A stretch of DNA of 64,000 bases. Source: Ilyonectria destructans (taxonomy: Eukaryota > Ascomycota > Sordariomycetes > Hypocreales > Nectriaceae). The notes beneath the pieces are model-generated. The model was not told the origin of the DNA. It made no database searches and worked only from the letters and a program-made list of their open reading frames with translations. Both the position numbers and the translations under genes were made by a program. The DNA lies in the NCBI GenBank assembly GCA_020740775.1, contig JAHEWK010000013.1, positions 2,294,001-2,358,000 on the forward strand, read 5' to 3'. Position 1 is the stretch's first letter, and each line of letters starts with the position of its first letter. Below, in pieces: positions 32,926 through 44,218 of this stretch.

Positions 32926-34515
32926 ATGGCAGACTTCGGGGAATACCCGCCAAATATGGCGCCGCAAGATGCGCTCATCGTTCGAGAGCAAGAGGGACCT
33001 AACCACGCTGTGGTACCCTACACGGCTGAAGATCTGTCGCGTCCCCAACTCGGTCCCTCGAACCCATTCAAGGACGACGCAAACGTGCTGAAGCGCAAGA
33101 ATATCCTTACCGGCCATGCAGAGGAGACATTCGTCAGCGAGCACACCTTTCGAAGCAAGCATCGAGCAGTCGAACGGAAAGGAGGCCCACAAAGAGAGTA
33201 CCAGACCAGCGCAGAGAGCAAGGCAGAGGCTGTCAGGATACGCGCCGGGAGGGAAAAGAAAGGCGACGCAACCATTGCCGAAGGCCCCGGGGCTTACGTT
33301 GGGCCATGGGCCAGGTACAAACGGCCCGAGTACGAGGTGGTGGGAGAGGACGAGGAGCTCGCCAGCGATGAGGAATACGAGATCGTGGAGGAGGAGGAAG
33401 ATGTCGTCGAGAGCGGAACGGTGGTTCAGGCACCGGCTGGGGCTTTGGCGCGACGAAAGGAGGTCGAAGAGATGGGCGACGAAACGACGACGTTCCACGG
33501 TTCCGCCGAATACGATTACCAAGGCAGGTCGTATATGCACGTTCCTCAAGATCTGGATATCGATCTTCGAAAGGAGATTGGAAGCGTCACCAACTACATC
33601 CCCAAGAAGCAGGTTCACTCTTGGAAGAACCACACCAAGGCCGTTACTGCGCTACGCTTCTTTCCCAACTCTGCCCACCTACTGCTGTCAGCCAGCGCCG
33701 ACACCACTGTCAAGATCTTCGATGTCTTCCACGATCGCGAGCTGCTGCGCACGTACTCTGGTCACTCCAAGGCGATTTCCGATATTACCTTCAACGCCTC
33801 GGGCACTCAGTTCCTGTCTTCTTCATATGATCGCATGATGAAGCTTTGGGACACTGAGAAGGGTGTGTGCATCAGCAAGTTCACGACTGGCAAGACACCT
33901 CACGTGGTCAAGTTCAACCCGGATCCTGAGCACTCCAACGAATTCCTGGCTGGCATGTCAGACAAGAAGATTGTTCAGTTTGATATCCGAACCCCCAACG
34001 AAGTGGTGCAGGAGTACGACCATCATTTGGCAGCCATCAACACCATCACTTTTGTTGATGATAACCGCCGTTTCATGACCACATCCGACGATAAGTCGCT
34101 CCGAGCCTGGGACTACAACATTCCCGTCCCTATCAAGTACATTGCAGAACCTGACATGTACCCCATGACGCGCGCTGCTCCTCACCCTAGCGGCAAATAC
34201 GTCGCCTATCAGAGCTCCGATAACCAGATCCTGGTATATGGCGCCAACGACAAGTTTCGCCAGAACCGAAAGAAGAGCTATCGCGGACACAATAATGCGG
34301 GCTTGGCTATTGATCTGGACTGCAGTCCGGATGGTCAGTTCCTGGCTTCGGGTGACTCGGCCGGCTACGTGTGCTTCTGGGACTGGAAGACATGCAAGAT
34401 GTACCATAAGCTGAAGGCGGGCAACCAGGCCATCACCTGCGTCAAGTGGAACCCACAGGAAACTAGCAAGGTGGCGACGGCAGGCATGGACGGTGAAATC
34501 AGGTACTGGGATTAA
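32926..34515 (+). CDS. PRP17: Pre-mRNA processing factor 17 (Prp17/Cdc40), WD40 splicing factor
   Basis: Single exon of 529 residues from ATG 32926. Prp17 acts at the second catalytic step of splicing and links splicing to the cell cycle. The N-terminal half has the family segments APQDALIVREQEGPNHAVVPYT, SNPFKDDANVLKRKN, LTGHAEETFVSEHTFRSKHR, GDATIAEGPGAYVGPWARYK and an acidic stretch, then RSYMHVPQDLDIDLR and KQVHSWKNHTKAVTALRFFP. From about residue 225 there are seven WD repeats (for example TVKIFDVFHDRELLRTYSGH, MMKLWDTEKG, VCFWDWKT, EIRYWD). The frame is open upstream but the family N-terminus begins close to this ATG. It is unusual here in having no intron. Confidence 0.95.
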   Translation: MADFGEYPPNMAPQDALIVREQEGPNHAVVPYTAEDLSRPQLGPSNPFKDDANVLKRKNILTGHAEETFVSEHTFRSKHRAVERKGGPQREYQTSAESKAEAVRIRAGREKKGDATIAEGPGAYVGPWARYKRPEYEVVGEDEELASDEEYEIVEEEEDVVESGTVVQAPAGALARRKEVEEMGDETTTFHGSAEYDYQGRSYMHVPQDLDIDLRKEIGSVTNYIPKKQVHSWKNHTKAVTALRFFPNSAHLLLSASADTTVKIFDVFHDRELLRTYSGHSKAISDITFNASGTQFLSSSYDRMMKLWDTEKGVCISKFTTGKTPHVVKFNPDPEHSNEFLAGMSDKKIVQFDIRTPNEVVQEYDHHLAAINTITFVDDNRRFMTTSDDKSLRAWDYNIPVPIKYIAEPDMYPMTRAAPHPSGKYVAYQSSDNQILVYGANDKFRQNRKKSYRGHNNAGLAIDLDCSPDGQFLASGDSAGYVCFWDWKTCKMYHKLKAGNQAITCVKWNPQETSKVATAGMDGEIRYWD

Positions 34516-34614
34516 ACGAGGGCTATTCAGAACTTCTGGGCATCGGAGAGGGAGCATGGCACGGCGTTTAGGAATATGGTGTTAATAGATGAAAATGTGC
34601 AAATGGGTATATTA

Positions 34615-36186
34615 CTACGTACTCATGCTTCCTTGCTGTGCATATCTTAAAAACCATTGTCCATGATACTCTTCATCGCCGTGCGTCCTGGTATTGGTCC
34701 ATAAAAACCCCCTTCTTCTTTCTGACAGGGTTGCCGTCTTCGTCCCAATCATCATAATATCCGCCGTCACCGCCGTTGTGTCCTGGTTACTATCACGGTT
34801 GAACGCATGTCTGTCAGCTTGCCAATTACCGTATTCCTCTTCATCGTCCAAGGTTGCGCCAACTTCCTCGATGACGAACCTGGTCCCCGTCGCAGGCCCG
34901 AAGCCATACGGGAACCATTTCATCGCCGCCGCCTTCTTCGACTTCTTTTCCCGCTTGAAGTCGCCTGGTGCCATGGAGGCCTCTCCCTCGCCCCTGCTCT
35001 GTTGGTTCTCCGACGTGAGCTCATTGTAGTACATCCAGGGAGTTGATTGGGCTTTCAACAAGTCTTTCTTTGCCTCCTCGGAGCCCATATCCAAATGAAT
35101 GACATAGCAGGGTATGATGGCGCAGTTGCTGTAGACAATGTACTCCAGGCCGCCATCGAAATGTGCGTCGTACCCTTCTACCAGGGGACCGTTGATCAAA
35201 TACTTACCATCCTGGTTGTGGTATGTTCGTCCCATGATGGTAGCACAGACAATCAGCCGCCTGCAAGATAGAATCCCTACCGAAGTCACCTCACTTCCGC
35301 CCATGGCGAAACCAAGCGCAAAGGATGGGGATTGAGAAGAGTAGATGCCACGGTCAAATACGATGCCTGATCTGGGGGATGCAATGGTTTCAGAACCAAC
35401 GACTTGTCCTTGTAGCTTGAAGCCATGGCGAACGATGGAAGCCACTGATTTGACCTGAGTGCCGTGGAAAGTAATTCGGGGTGCCAGCATGTCATCGATG
35501 ACATCTTGGCGAGAGAGGGTCGAAAGCACGCGACCCTCGAGCTTTGAATGGGGAGGCAACTTGTTGCTAAGCTGACCCGTCGCTGTCGTGATGGTATCTC
35601 GCAACGACTGTTTATACGCCCAGAATCTCTTGACGAGATCAGGGCGCAGTACAGATTCCATATGGAGGATTCGCCACGATTTAGGGATATCCTTGACGAT
35701 TTCCTCAGGGGTCTTTCCCAAGATCTCAAACGCCGTATCCTTGATGGTCGAGACATTGAGGCCAAGGGGATTGTTCAGAACATCATTCCAGTCTGAAATC
35801 TCGCCCGCCGACGATCCCTTGTCAGCTTTGGCACTGGGGTTTGCTTCCTGCTCGAACTCGGCCATCAGCTCGAGAGCCTGCAGGATGGCAACCCCAAGGT
35901 CAAATTGCTTCACCATGGGAGAAGCAACAAATATGTCATAGATGATTTATCAAACATCCTTACGGAGTGCATCGAGTTTTCGTCTCGGGAATCGTCTTTG
36001 GAGGTCTTTGATCTGGCACGAGGTCAGGTGTTGGTGGTTTGCTGAGAGTCGGAGCTCGAGAGCGAGTTGGGAGAAGTTGAATAGGCAAATGTCGTCCCTG
36101 GTGGTTAAATCTTGCTCGCAGGACCAACTAGCCACCCTCTTGGGACTATTAGTTTTGAGCAGGTCATACCAATTCTTAAAAGACAT
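34615..36186 (-). CDS. PARP-type ADP-ribosyltransferase-fold protein
   Basis: The core (34615-35916, ATG at 35916) is open for 433 residues. It has a PARP-like catalytic signature: RITFHGTQ (His), RGIYSSQSPSFALGFA (Tyr) and GGLEYIVYSNCAIIPCYVIH (Glu), with the same spacing logic as H-Y-E PARPs, whose Glu lies in an EYIVY-type strand. It may therefore transfer ADP-ribose from NAD+. Upstream, in the same frame, 36186-35956 is coding-like (MSFKNWYDLLKTN...) but separated by TGA TAA. A 48-nt intron (35908-35955; donor GTTTGA, branch-like CTATGAC, acceptor GAAG) would join them into 507 residues, with the triad at about His225, Tyr266 and Glu332. The donor is weak, so the true start may instead be 35916. 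The C-terminal part is basic and hydrophilic. No neighbour indicates a pathway; it converges on PRP17 with only 99 bp between stops. Confidence 0.75.
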
Positions 36187-37923
36187 CGTGAAGGCCTCGT
36201 CGCAAAACAATGTTGAGATGATGAGGAGATAAATGTACGGTGCGCCATCAGATCTGCCGTATATCGTTTTTTGAGCCAGTTGGCCTTTGATCTGTTCGCT
36301 AAACGATTACAAGGAACCCAGGAAATTCTGGAGTTTATACAATAACTTTTTTTAATTTAGTTATTGTTGGTGCTGATCCATAGATCTATCATGTGTAGAT
36401 GAGGCACAAGGCAGATTGCAATTGGCCCCCCAGAAGGATTGGCCACGCCCCCGGACTGATTCACCGGACGAGCCTCCAACGTCAGCCATGGTCCCATTAG
36501 CATATTTTTAACCAGGGAGGCCATTTTATCCGCTGCTGGGTCTGGGGAGAACGTGCGGGTGTCTTTTCAGTGCGGATGTTGAGTCAAGTCAGACAGAAGC
36601 AGATGGCAGCCTCCATGCAGTCAGATTAGCCTAGAGAATAAAGTATATAGATGAGGACAGAGCTAGATGAAATAGCTCTTAACAGGATTGTATTCCGGTG
36701 ATTTTGCCTCTTTTTCGCGATAGTTCCACGAGATATATTGCTCTAAAGAGGCAATGTTTGAATTGCGAGTCGTTCCGGCTTACCCTAGACTCTCGCCGTG
36801 GAACCCATCATTATTCAGTGGTGTGCGACATGTGGTATTGGGAATTTATAAACCTCGTTATTGAACACCAGTAAGAGTCAAATAGGACAAAAGAAGGTGT
36901 TAGCAAGGTGGCTTGGGTGTCATGCGGGTTGGGGATAAGACGGATGACTCCAGTATCCGGTTCCGGAGCTGAGACGTGTTTCCGGGTGCAATCACGCAGA
37001 TGTTCTGTCGTTTTGCGGAGGGCCACGTGAGAGCTATGTGTGTTAATTATGTAGTTAGTGATGTGGCGTGCAGAAGCCGGAAAAGCAACAACTGATGTTC
37101 CCGGCTCGCGTCATTCATTGGAGAGTCAGGCGTGGGGTGGCGTTTACGGCTTTTGGTCATGGACAGCTGCATCCCATTCTTCATCTGTCGGTAGTGTCGG
37201 GCGGAACGGACAGGGCGCAGGGGAATCATAACTACTTCATCTGCCGGTAGTGTCGGACACGGGCACGAGGGAACAGATATGGATCGGAAGAGGAATCCAA
37301 GAGGGATCCGCTAATGACTCAGTAGCCGCGGGTCAGGACGCGTTTTGCAGCGCCTTTTGGGCGTGTCATGGGCAGAAGTTTAGCTTGGCCCGCGGTAAAC
37401 CATAGCCGTTCAGGGACGGCGCCGAGAACTCCCCGCACGGCGCTTGACTCAGGTGGCTGCATGTCGTCGTCTTTTCTGACTCTTTCTGACTCTCACCCGT
37501 TCCAGGGCGCGCAAGCTGGATAACTAAAGAATACTCCTGACATGACATTGGGGAGGATGATTACCCCATACCCCACACTTCTACGCTCTGCAAGCCAACT
37601 CCACAGAACTGCACACCCCGCATTCGTAATTCATACAGCTTCGATAGCGTGAAGTCGAGTTACTACGTAGTACGCCCCTTTGCGGGAGAGGATACCTAGT
37701 AGTAAATGTATTCAGAGCGCACCGTGTCATATCTCCTCGTGCCTTCCTCGACAAGGGTGCCTTCTCGCTACCCACCCATACCCGCCTTACTCCAACTTTT
37801 CCCAAGCCGCCTCTTTCCCCCTCCTACTTTTTTCCTCCTCATCATCGTCCTCCCTCTTCCAGCACTGTCATGGTCGCGTCTTCAACCCGAATCTGCTAAG
37901 ACGACATCGCAAAGACCACCAGC
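36187..37923. other. 1.7-kb divergent intergenic region
   Basis: It lies between the divergent ADP-ribosyltransferase and Zn2Cys6 regulator genes. No supported gene. It contains a near-perfect 21-bp direct repeat with CGG-N6-CGG (annotated separately), TGACTCA sites at 37315-37321 and 37445-37451, and the palindrome TACTACGTAGTA at 37661-37672. The final 150 bp before 37924 are CT-rich leader-like sequence. Confidence 0.6.
37180..37256 (+). promoter_or_regulatory. Paired 21-bp repeat carrying CGG-N6-CGG, upstream of a Zn2Cys6 gene
   Basis: Copies at 37180-37200 and 37236-37256 differ at one base and are spaced 56 bp start to start. Each contains CGGTAGTGTCGG, a direct repeat of CGG triplets with six bases between, the half-site recognised by many fungal binuclear-cluster proteins. 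They lie 670-745 bp upstream of the regulator start. Binding by that regulator is an inference. Confidence 0.45.
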
Positions 37924-40822
37924 ATGGCTACAGCAATGGCTACTACCATGACTTCGACCGAAACACAGGCAATGGGCCAGAGACCAAAGGCTCCAGCCAA
38001 GATCCGCAAGCGAGCCCCCAAGGCGTGCCTCTCATGTCGCGCCCGCAAGGTCCGCTGTGATGTCTCCCAGAGAGGTCGCCCGTGTATGAACTGCTACCTC
38101 GACAGTGAGGCCTGTGTCGTGACGGGGAGAGCATCTAGATTGTATGTCGTCACCTAATCTCAGCTGTCGAGTCCAATATAAACTTACACCTCCCGCTCTT
38201 AGCAGGCGACCTCCAAGAGATGTTGCCGAGAATGCTGCTGAAGCTTCTCACCCACCCTACACTCCTACTGAGCCACATGAGTGCGAATCGCATTCTGCTG
38301 AAGCCGTAGTCCAGTCCAGATTGAATGGGATTCCAGAGCAACCTGTTCCGTTGACCAAGGAAGAACACAGCTTGAACCAAGACCGACCTGAGTCTATCGA
38401 CAGTTACGGATCCCATGATGGTGATCGAAGAGATAGCGTCATGACTGAGCCAGCGAACCCACCACCTCAATCTTATCAACACCCAACCCAACAGGCCCGA
38501 GGTAAGCATACGCATTCACGTTGTGACCTATTCGAATGACGTCGACTAACTTTTGATGTAGCCTCATATAGCGCACCTCAAACCAATCACTCGACTTCAT
38601 TGAACCAATTCCCCAGCAGTAACAACAATACCTGGTCCCACGAACCCCAAATTGGCCTGACATCCGATGTTGTCTATTCCTACTATCCTTTTCTCACAAT
38701 GGGCAACCTCCCCAACATTCCTCCTCAAGACGTCAACTTTCTTGAGCTTCAAGGCTGTCTGCGCGTGCCCACTCGAACCATGCTCGATGAGTTCCTCCAA
38801 CAGTACTTCCTTCACGTCCATCCATTGTTGCCGCTCATAAATGAGGGCGACTTCTGGGACCTTTATTGTCACAGTACCGGTTCTGGAATGCTCACAGAAC
38901 GTATGTCGTTACTGCTATTCCAGGCGATCCTGTTCGCCTCGTGCAACTTTGTCTCGCGCACCACCATCAAGGCTCTCGGGTTCCCCAGCATTCGTGTTGC
39001 AAGAGCTACATTTTACCGACGCGCCAAGCTTCTATACGACTTTGAATCCGAGTCATCGCCCCTCTCTATCGCCCAGGCCGCGCTCCTACTCTCCTTCTGG
39101 GCTCCCTCATCGACCCGCAACCCGAATACGTCGTGGCTTAGTCTCGCGATCCAGCAGGCAAAGAGCGCCGAAGCGCATCACTATGCCGCTATGCCCGTAT
39201 TCTCTGCCATCACACACCCGATGCAACACCGAAAGCAAAATATTCTCAAGAAGGTCTGGTGGTGTTGCGTCATTCGAGACCGGACCCTAGGCTTGTTGAT
39301 GAGGCGACCCATCCAGATCACAAAAGGCCACTTCGATTTCGACTCTAATCCTGTACTGGGATTTGCGGACCTCGAAAACGAGTTTACGAGATCACGAGTG
39401 TACAACCCCGGGACAAAGAAGACTCTCGCAGAGATCTTGGCACAGCTGATCGAACTCTACGTCGTCTTGACCGACATCCTCATACTGGTCTTCCCTCTAG
39501 ACGACGCCCCTGGTTGGGGAAGACAACTGAGGCCAGAGGACGAGGGCAGAATTAAAGAATGCAAAACTTCTCTGAGACGGTGGTACAGGTCGGCAACGTC
39601 GCGGTTCCCTCTGTTCGGAGGGAGTCCCCTCTCCCGAGGCGGCACCGACAGCAGAAAGGAGTTCCAACACGACTCCGTCATTCTATATACCAATCTCATG
39701 TATATGTACTATCACTCTTCACGTGTTGTGCTATCCCACCATGAGATTCTCCAACTGGCCATCCTCCAGGCGATACCGAATGGCAACAACGCTATGACAA
39801 CAACTCGAGGCTTATCTACAATCAACGAGAATCGCCATGAGCTTCAGGATGCTGCTTCAGGCGTAACGGAGTGCCTTAAAGAGCTTGTTCACTTGAAGCT
39901 TGCCCGTTGGCTTCCGATATCCGCTGTGGCCTGTACTGCCCTCCCTCTGATCCTCAACATTCTGGACGTCAAGCTCTCGGCGCCTGCAAAAGACCCCAGT
40001 CTCGACTCAAACGCAGCATCAGCCTTGAAGCAGCACCGACTCAACATTCTAATTGAGGCGATGAAGACATATCAGCCTCAATACGACGGTGTTGACTGGG
40101 TCAGCGAGATTGTACGGCACGTTGTCAACCTTGCGCAACTGGACAACACAAACGCCCAGGGAAGCCAAAACTCCAATATCACAGACTGGACCGACATTCT
40201 TGCCCTTCAACCAAGTTCGTATCTGCGTCTGGCGTTGGCATTGGACGTTAGCCTTAGCAAAGGCCGGCTGCCAGAAGATGGAGACTTTCCAGTGAGCCTC
40301 CGCGGTCTCTTTGTGGGCGGCTTCAGTCCCCTCAAGGCTCTCATCGAAGCCAATCGAACGACCCACCCATCTAATGGCTTTGGGCCCAGGCTAGGGGTAC
40401 CCATCAATGGAGAATCGGGCGCCATGCGATCTGTCAATTCTGACTCTGATTCAACATCGCCGCTCTCCCAAACAGACTCCCATATGTCCAACATAGAGGA
40501 TGCTGCGAATATCGAGGCTCTGCGTGACCAAGTTAGATCTCAGATGGCGACGAATGGGCCGACAAACACGAATGTTCCCCCCTCAGAGGGAATCCATGGC
40601 CTCGGCAACTACGGGGTATTTCAAGTGGAAGACGAGTCGCCGAGCGGTACAAGCGAATTTGAAGGCATGTATTTGGATGGACCGATGCCAGACGTCTCTG
40701 CTGAATGGATAGAGACTCTGTGGGATGAAATGGGTAACACGGATGATAAAGCGGATAGAGACATTGCGCGGATGCTACTAGGAGCGCTGAAAGAGGGTGA
40801 TGTCGGCGAGACCATGGTATAG
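37924..40822 (+). CDS. Zn(II)2Cys6 transcription factor, Ctf1/FarA-like
   Basis: Three exons, 37924-38141, 38206-38501 and 38562-40822, give 924 residues; introns are 64 and 60 nt. The binuclear cluster CLSCRARKVRCDVSQRGRPC then MNCYLDSEAC has cysteines at about 35, 38, 45, 54, 57 and 64 and a basic linker before it (KIRKRAPKA). The middle homology region of fungal-specific regulators is present: LQGCLRVPTRTMLDEFLQQYFLHVHPLLPLINEGDFW, then QAALLLSFWAPSS and KKVWWCCVIRDRTLGLLMRRP. The cluster sequence and length resemble cutinase factor 1-alpha/FarA regulators of lipid and cutin use; targets here are unproven. The first intron ends in tandem acceptors TTAG/CAG (38202, 38205), which would change one residue. 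The C-terminus is acidic, suitable for activation. Confidence 0.93.
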
Positions 40823-41367
40823 AACTCGAGAAATGATAATCCATGTTAACTTTTTGCCAAATATTGATTGTATCTATAACTTTTGTTTCCTTGCGCCAAC
40901 TTGATTCCATTTAGAAAAATAATTGCTTCAAGGAATACCTTCCGCAAGTGAGATGCCTGCTATCGTAAGGGTATGGAGTGGTTTCTAGTCCATCTAGACA
41001 GTGAAGATGTCGAGAAATGGCTGGAACCCAATTAGCATTAGAATGAAGAATAGTAGTGGTGACATCTCGTACTTATCCGGAGCTCATCTCCAACCCAGGA
41101 CACCATTATCAAAACTAAAGCGTCCCTTTTCAAATGAGATCTCAACCCCAAAAACCAAACCCTAGAACGCCAAAACCCAATACGTCGCCGTGATTTTGTA
41201 TTCGCTAACCGCCGGTGATCAGACCCCCAGGTGTGTTCATTTGTTCCGATGGAGAATTTTCAGAGTTGAGAAATGAGAGCAAGTTCCAGTTTGGTCTTGC
41301 TGGCACACAAGCGCTAAGCAATGCGCTTCCAAATTTCGTGATATCCCCAAAAATAACACGAAGAGGT
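40823..41367. other. Convergent 3' region of the Zn2Cys6 and SET genes
   Basis: 545 bp between facing stop codons (regulator ends 40822, SET gene ends 41368). AT-rich near 40850-40930. The open frame at 41205-41396 (-) overlaps the SET gene end and is not accepted. Confidence 0.55.
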
Positions 41368-42831
41368 CTACCATGCGACCAATTTGGTGGTTTCAACCAA
41401 GCCAGGGCATGCGCCGCAGCGACACCGAAAACCGTAGCGCATAAAGAGGTCCATCGGGGTCCGCTTGGTGCCGTATGAAATGGTCAACTCTTCGCCGGCT
41501 GTGATTCTGTCTGCCGAGACAATCATTTCGAGACAATCATGGATGTCGTCGAACGTGTACTCAATGTTATCCTTGGGATGACAGGAGTGATTGAAGCGAG
41601 AGGCGATTGGGAATAGCCCTGCATTGTCCCTCTTCCCTGTTGCGAAGCTGGGCCCGTGTTAGCAAAACTCTGTCATAATTTGTTTCACTCGCGAAAGTTG
41701 TCAATCTGACATTGTCAAAGCTCGTTGCTGCGGAAGCTTCGGAATGCTCCAGGGTGGAATGAGACTTGGGAGCACCTCCCAATCCCTGCCATGGGGCCTC
41801 AGACGGACCACAATTCACTCGCGAGAGACGTCTCCGAGTAGAAAATTGAAGCAACACGAGAATGGAGAATCTCACCAATTAGTCGTCCAGATGGCCTGGA
41901 GCTTCGGCGTGCCCGGCTTGCACATGTCGTTCGCGTGGAGCGCCAGGGCAACCTCCTGCTCGACCCGGTCCAGTCTGTCGAATTCTTTAAACAGCGACGA
42001 CGAGTCAGCCGTGAACAACGGTTTCTCGATCAGAATTCGGTCTCCATACTTGAGATCCTTGGTGGCGAAGGCGCCCCATCCGGCAATCGTTGATTCAGAG
42101 ACCGCGAAGAAGTCGTTTTGGAAGATGACATTGGTGGGCCATTCCAATCCTGGTGTAATTGGGTGCTGGACGACTTCGCACTGCACATGGTGTGATTCCG
42201 AGTTGAGCGCCGTGGGTCCATCACTCCCCTCTTCAACTGCCTCAAGAGGCTTGAAGGAGAGGCGTCTCGGCAGGGATGGACACAAGCTGTTGGTTGAATC
42301 CAAGGGTCGGGGGCCATGGCTCGTGAGGCACAGAACAGACCTGGTGAATTGTAAGCATGTGATTTGGTATTGTCACGTATCACCTACTCATCGCTGTCGT
42401 CCTCCTCATTGTCGGACCACGAATCCGACTCCTCAGTTAGGTCGTCCTCAGACCCAGAGGTGCAAGCGTACTCTGAGTGAATACTATCAGAGGAAGTCCA
42501 GTGGTGAAGCATATATATAATGTCTTTGCAAAGCAAGGGTCTCTCGGTGCGTGAGACTGAGGTGGTGATTGCATGTTTCGGGATTTCCTGGCCTCGTTAG
42601 TGACTTTGGTGACACAGAATGGTGAGTTTTGATTGTGGAAGATGATGGATATGGCAGTTGGGTCAGGCCATGAAGCCGACAGTGTAACTGTAAATATTTT
42701 GAACTTACCTCTGAGTCCTCGCTCTTGACATCATTCTGAGAATGAACTGTTGTCTCCAACTGGATGCTCAATCGATCCTCTAGCTGAAGATTCAGGCTAG
42801 ACATCTCAGAAACTTCCAGAAGGACATCCAT
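41368..42831 (-). CDS. SET-domain protein (putative lysine methyltransferase)
   Basis: Four exons, 42709-42831, 42388-42587, 41876-42340 and 41368-41647, give 355 residues; introns are 121, 47 and 228 nt. Exons 1-2 encode an acidic Ser-rich N-terminus (EDDLTEESDSWSDNEEDDSDE). The SET domain starts at STIAGWGAFATKDLKYGDRI (Gly-Trp-Gly near residue 195), the catalytic-pocket motif RFNHSC is at about 280-285 after the 228-nt intron, ELTISYG is near 316-322, and a cysteine-rich post-SET GFRCRCGAC precedes the stop by about 12 residues. These are the S-adenosylmethionine- and lysine-binding elements, so catalysis is plausible; the substrate is unknown. Because exons are short, no single open frame reveals this gene. 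Exon 1/2 joining relies on a CACTAAC branch and CCAG acceptor and is somewhat less certain than the SET part. Confidence 0.85.
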
Positions 42832-44218
42832 GATGGCGAATATAGGTCGTTCGTGGGTGCAATCGACCCGGAATGGGAGGTTGATTGGTTCTGAACCTGT
42901 GTTGGTACGAGAAAATCAAGGCGTGGTGAGTGAGGTTAAGGTGTACTAAAGGTGAGGAGTGCTTGGCCCGGAAGACCCAGGAGTCTTTAAAAGAGCCTAA
43001 AGGTGGAGACGAAATAGATTATGTGAATAGGGAGTGGTAAAGTGCAGTGAATAGGCAGCCAAGTAAGAGTGAGTGCACGGGTCAGTGTGAATAAGGATCA
43101 AGCTCGGTGTCGGCCAATGGCAGGGATGACGAAGTGAGATGTCAAGGGAGACGAGCCGAACAAGGGGCCAAATAAATACGAAGCAAGGCGAAATTCTAAG
43201 ATGAGGGCTTTTGATTTAGGTTGGACTTAGGGACAAAAAAAAACAGAAGAAAAAAAAACAGCTGGGCCATGTGGTGTAGCAAAGGGAGGCGAGCCGATAT
43301 GCAATCACGCTTTCAACTCCACCATCAAACTGCATCGACCGAGCTGTGCTAAGCCTACTGGTTTCTACGCGGTACCTCTACAGACCTGGGATGGATTGCC
43401 GGGAGGCGCACCATGTGACCAAGCAAGCCAGGCACGGCGCAGAAAGAGAACAATGGAATCAAATAAAAAGTTGCTCGTCCGCACCACGTAGCACGATGGC
43501 GACCAGGAACCGCGTGAGGTCAGGTGATAGCCATGCCGCTCGCCTCCCGGGACCGGATCGTGCCCAGGACTTGCCTCTTCCAGTGTGCACACTTTGTCTC
43601 TTTCTTCATGACTCTCTCTGTGAACGAACGATGTAATTATTAATTTTTACTTGTCACCCTAGCATCTGCGGTGTAAGGTTGCATGTGCTGACTTTGTTTT
43701 CCCCGTCTCGAATATCATGATTCATAACATAACCAAGGCCGACCACTCTGGAACCGTGAGGCTTCCAGATCTATACACTTAAGCACGCCGAATGAGCAAA
43801 CCAAAAATCCTCCCAGAGTCACATCCAAAATCCCACAAAATATTTCCGATTCCCATAAACGCCTGGCCGTGAATTTCCATTCTCCCTGGACCCCTGAAGC
43901 CCGGGGTAGTTCGAAACCGCTTCCGCTCGCCACGCGGAGGGCTAGAGCTATAGCCCGCGGGTTATACCCTCTGATGTGTGAACGCAATCTGGTCCGGATC
44001 TCGAAACATTAATGCCGCGCTGTAGCGTGCCATTTCGATGGCTTTCTGCGCATCCGCGGTGGAGCTTCGACGGGGTGCTAAGTGCCATGCTCCTGGGGCT
44101 TTTCGTCGTCCTCCCCCTGACCTGTTCGTGCTGCCATGATGCATGCAAATAACAAGCCGGCCGATACGACGTGAAGCGGTTGGTGTCGTTTATTTCATGA
44201 AACGGCCGTGCCGCCCAA
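42832..44218. other. 1.4-kb intergenic region upstream of the SET gene
   Basis: Purine-rich leader-like sequence next to the SET start (42832-43200), then oligo-A tracts at about 43235-43260. The frame 43346-43636 (+) has no recognisable features. No RNA gene seen. Confidence 0.55.

Noticed and set aside
37180..37256. Direct repeat as a transposon footprint
   Set aside because: The copies are 56 bp apart with no inverted ends or coding content; a binding-site duplication is simpler.
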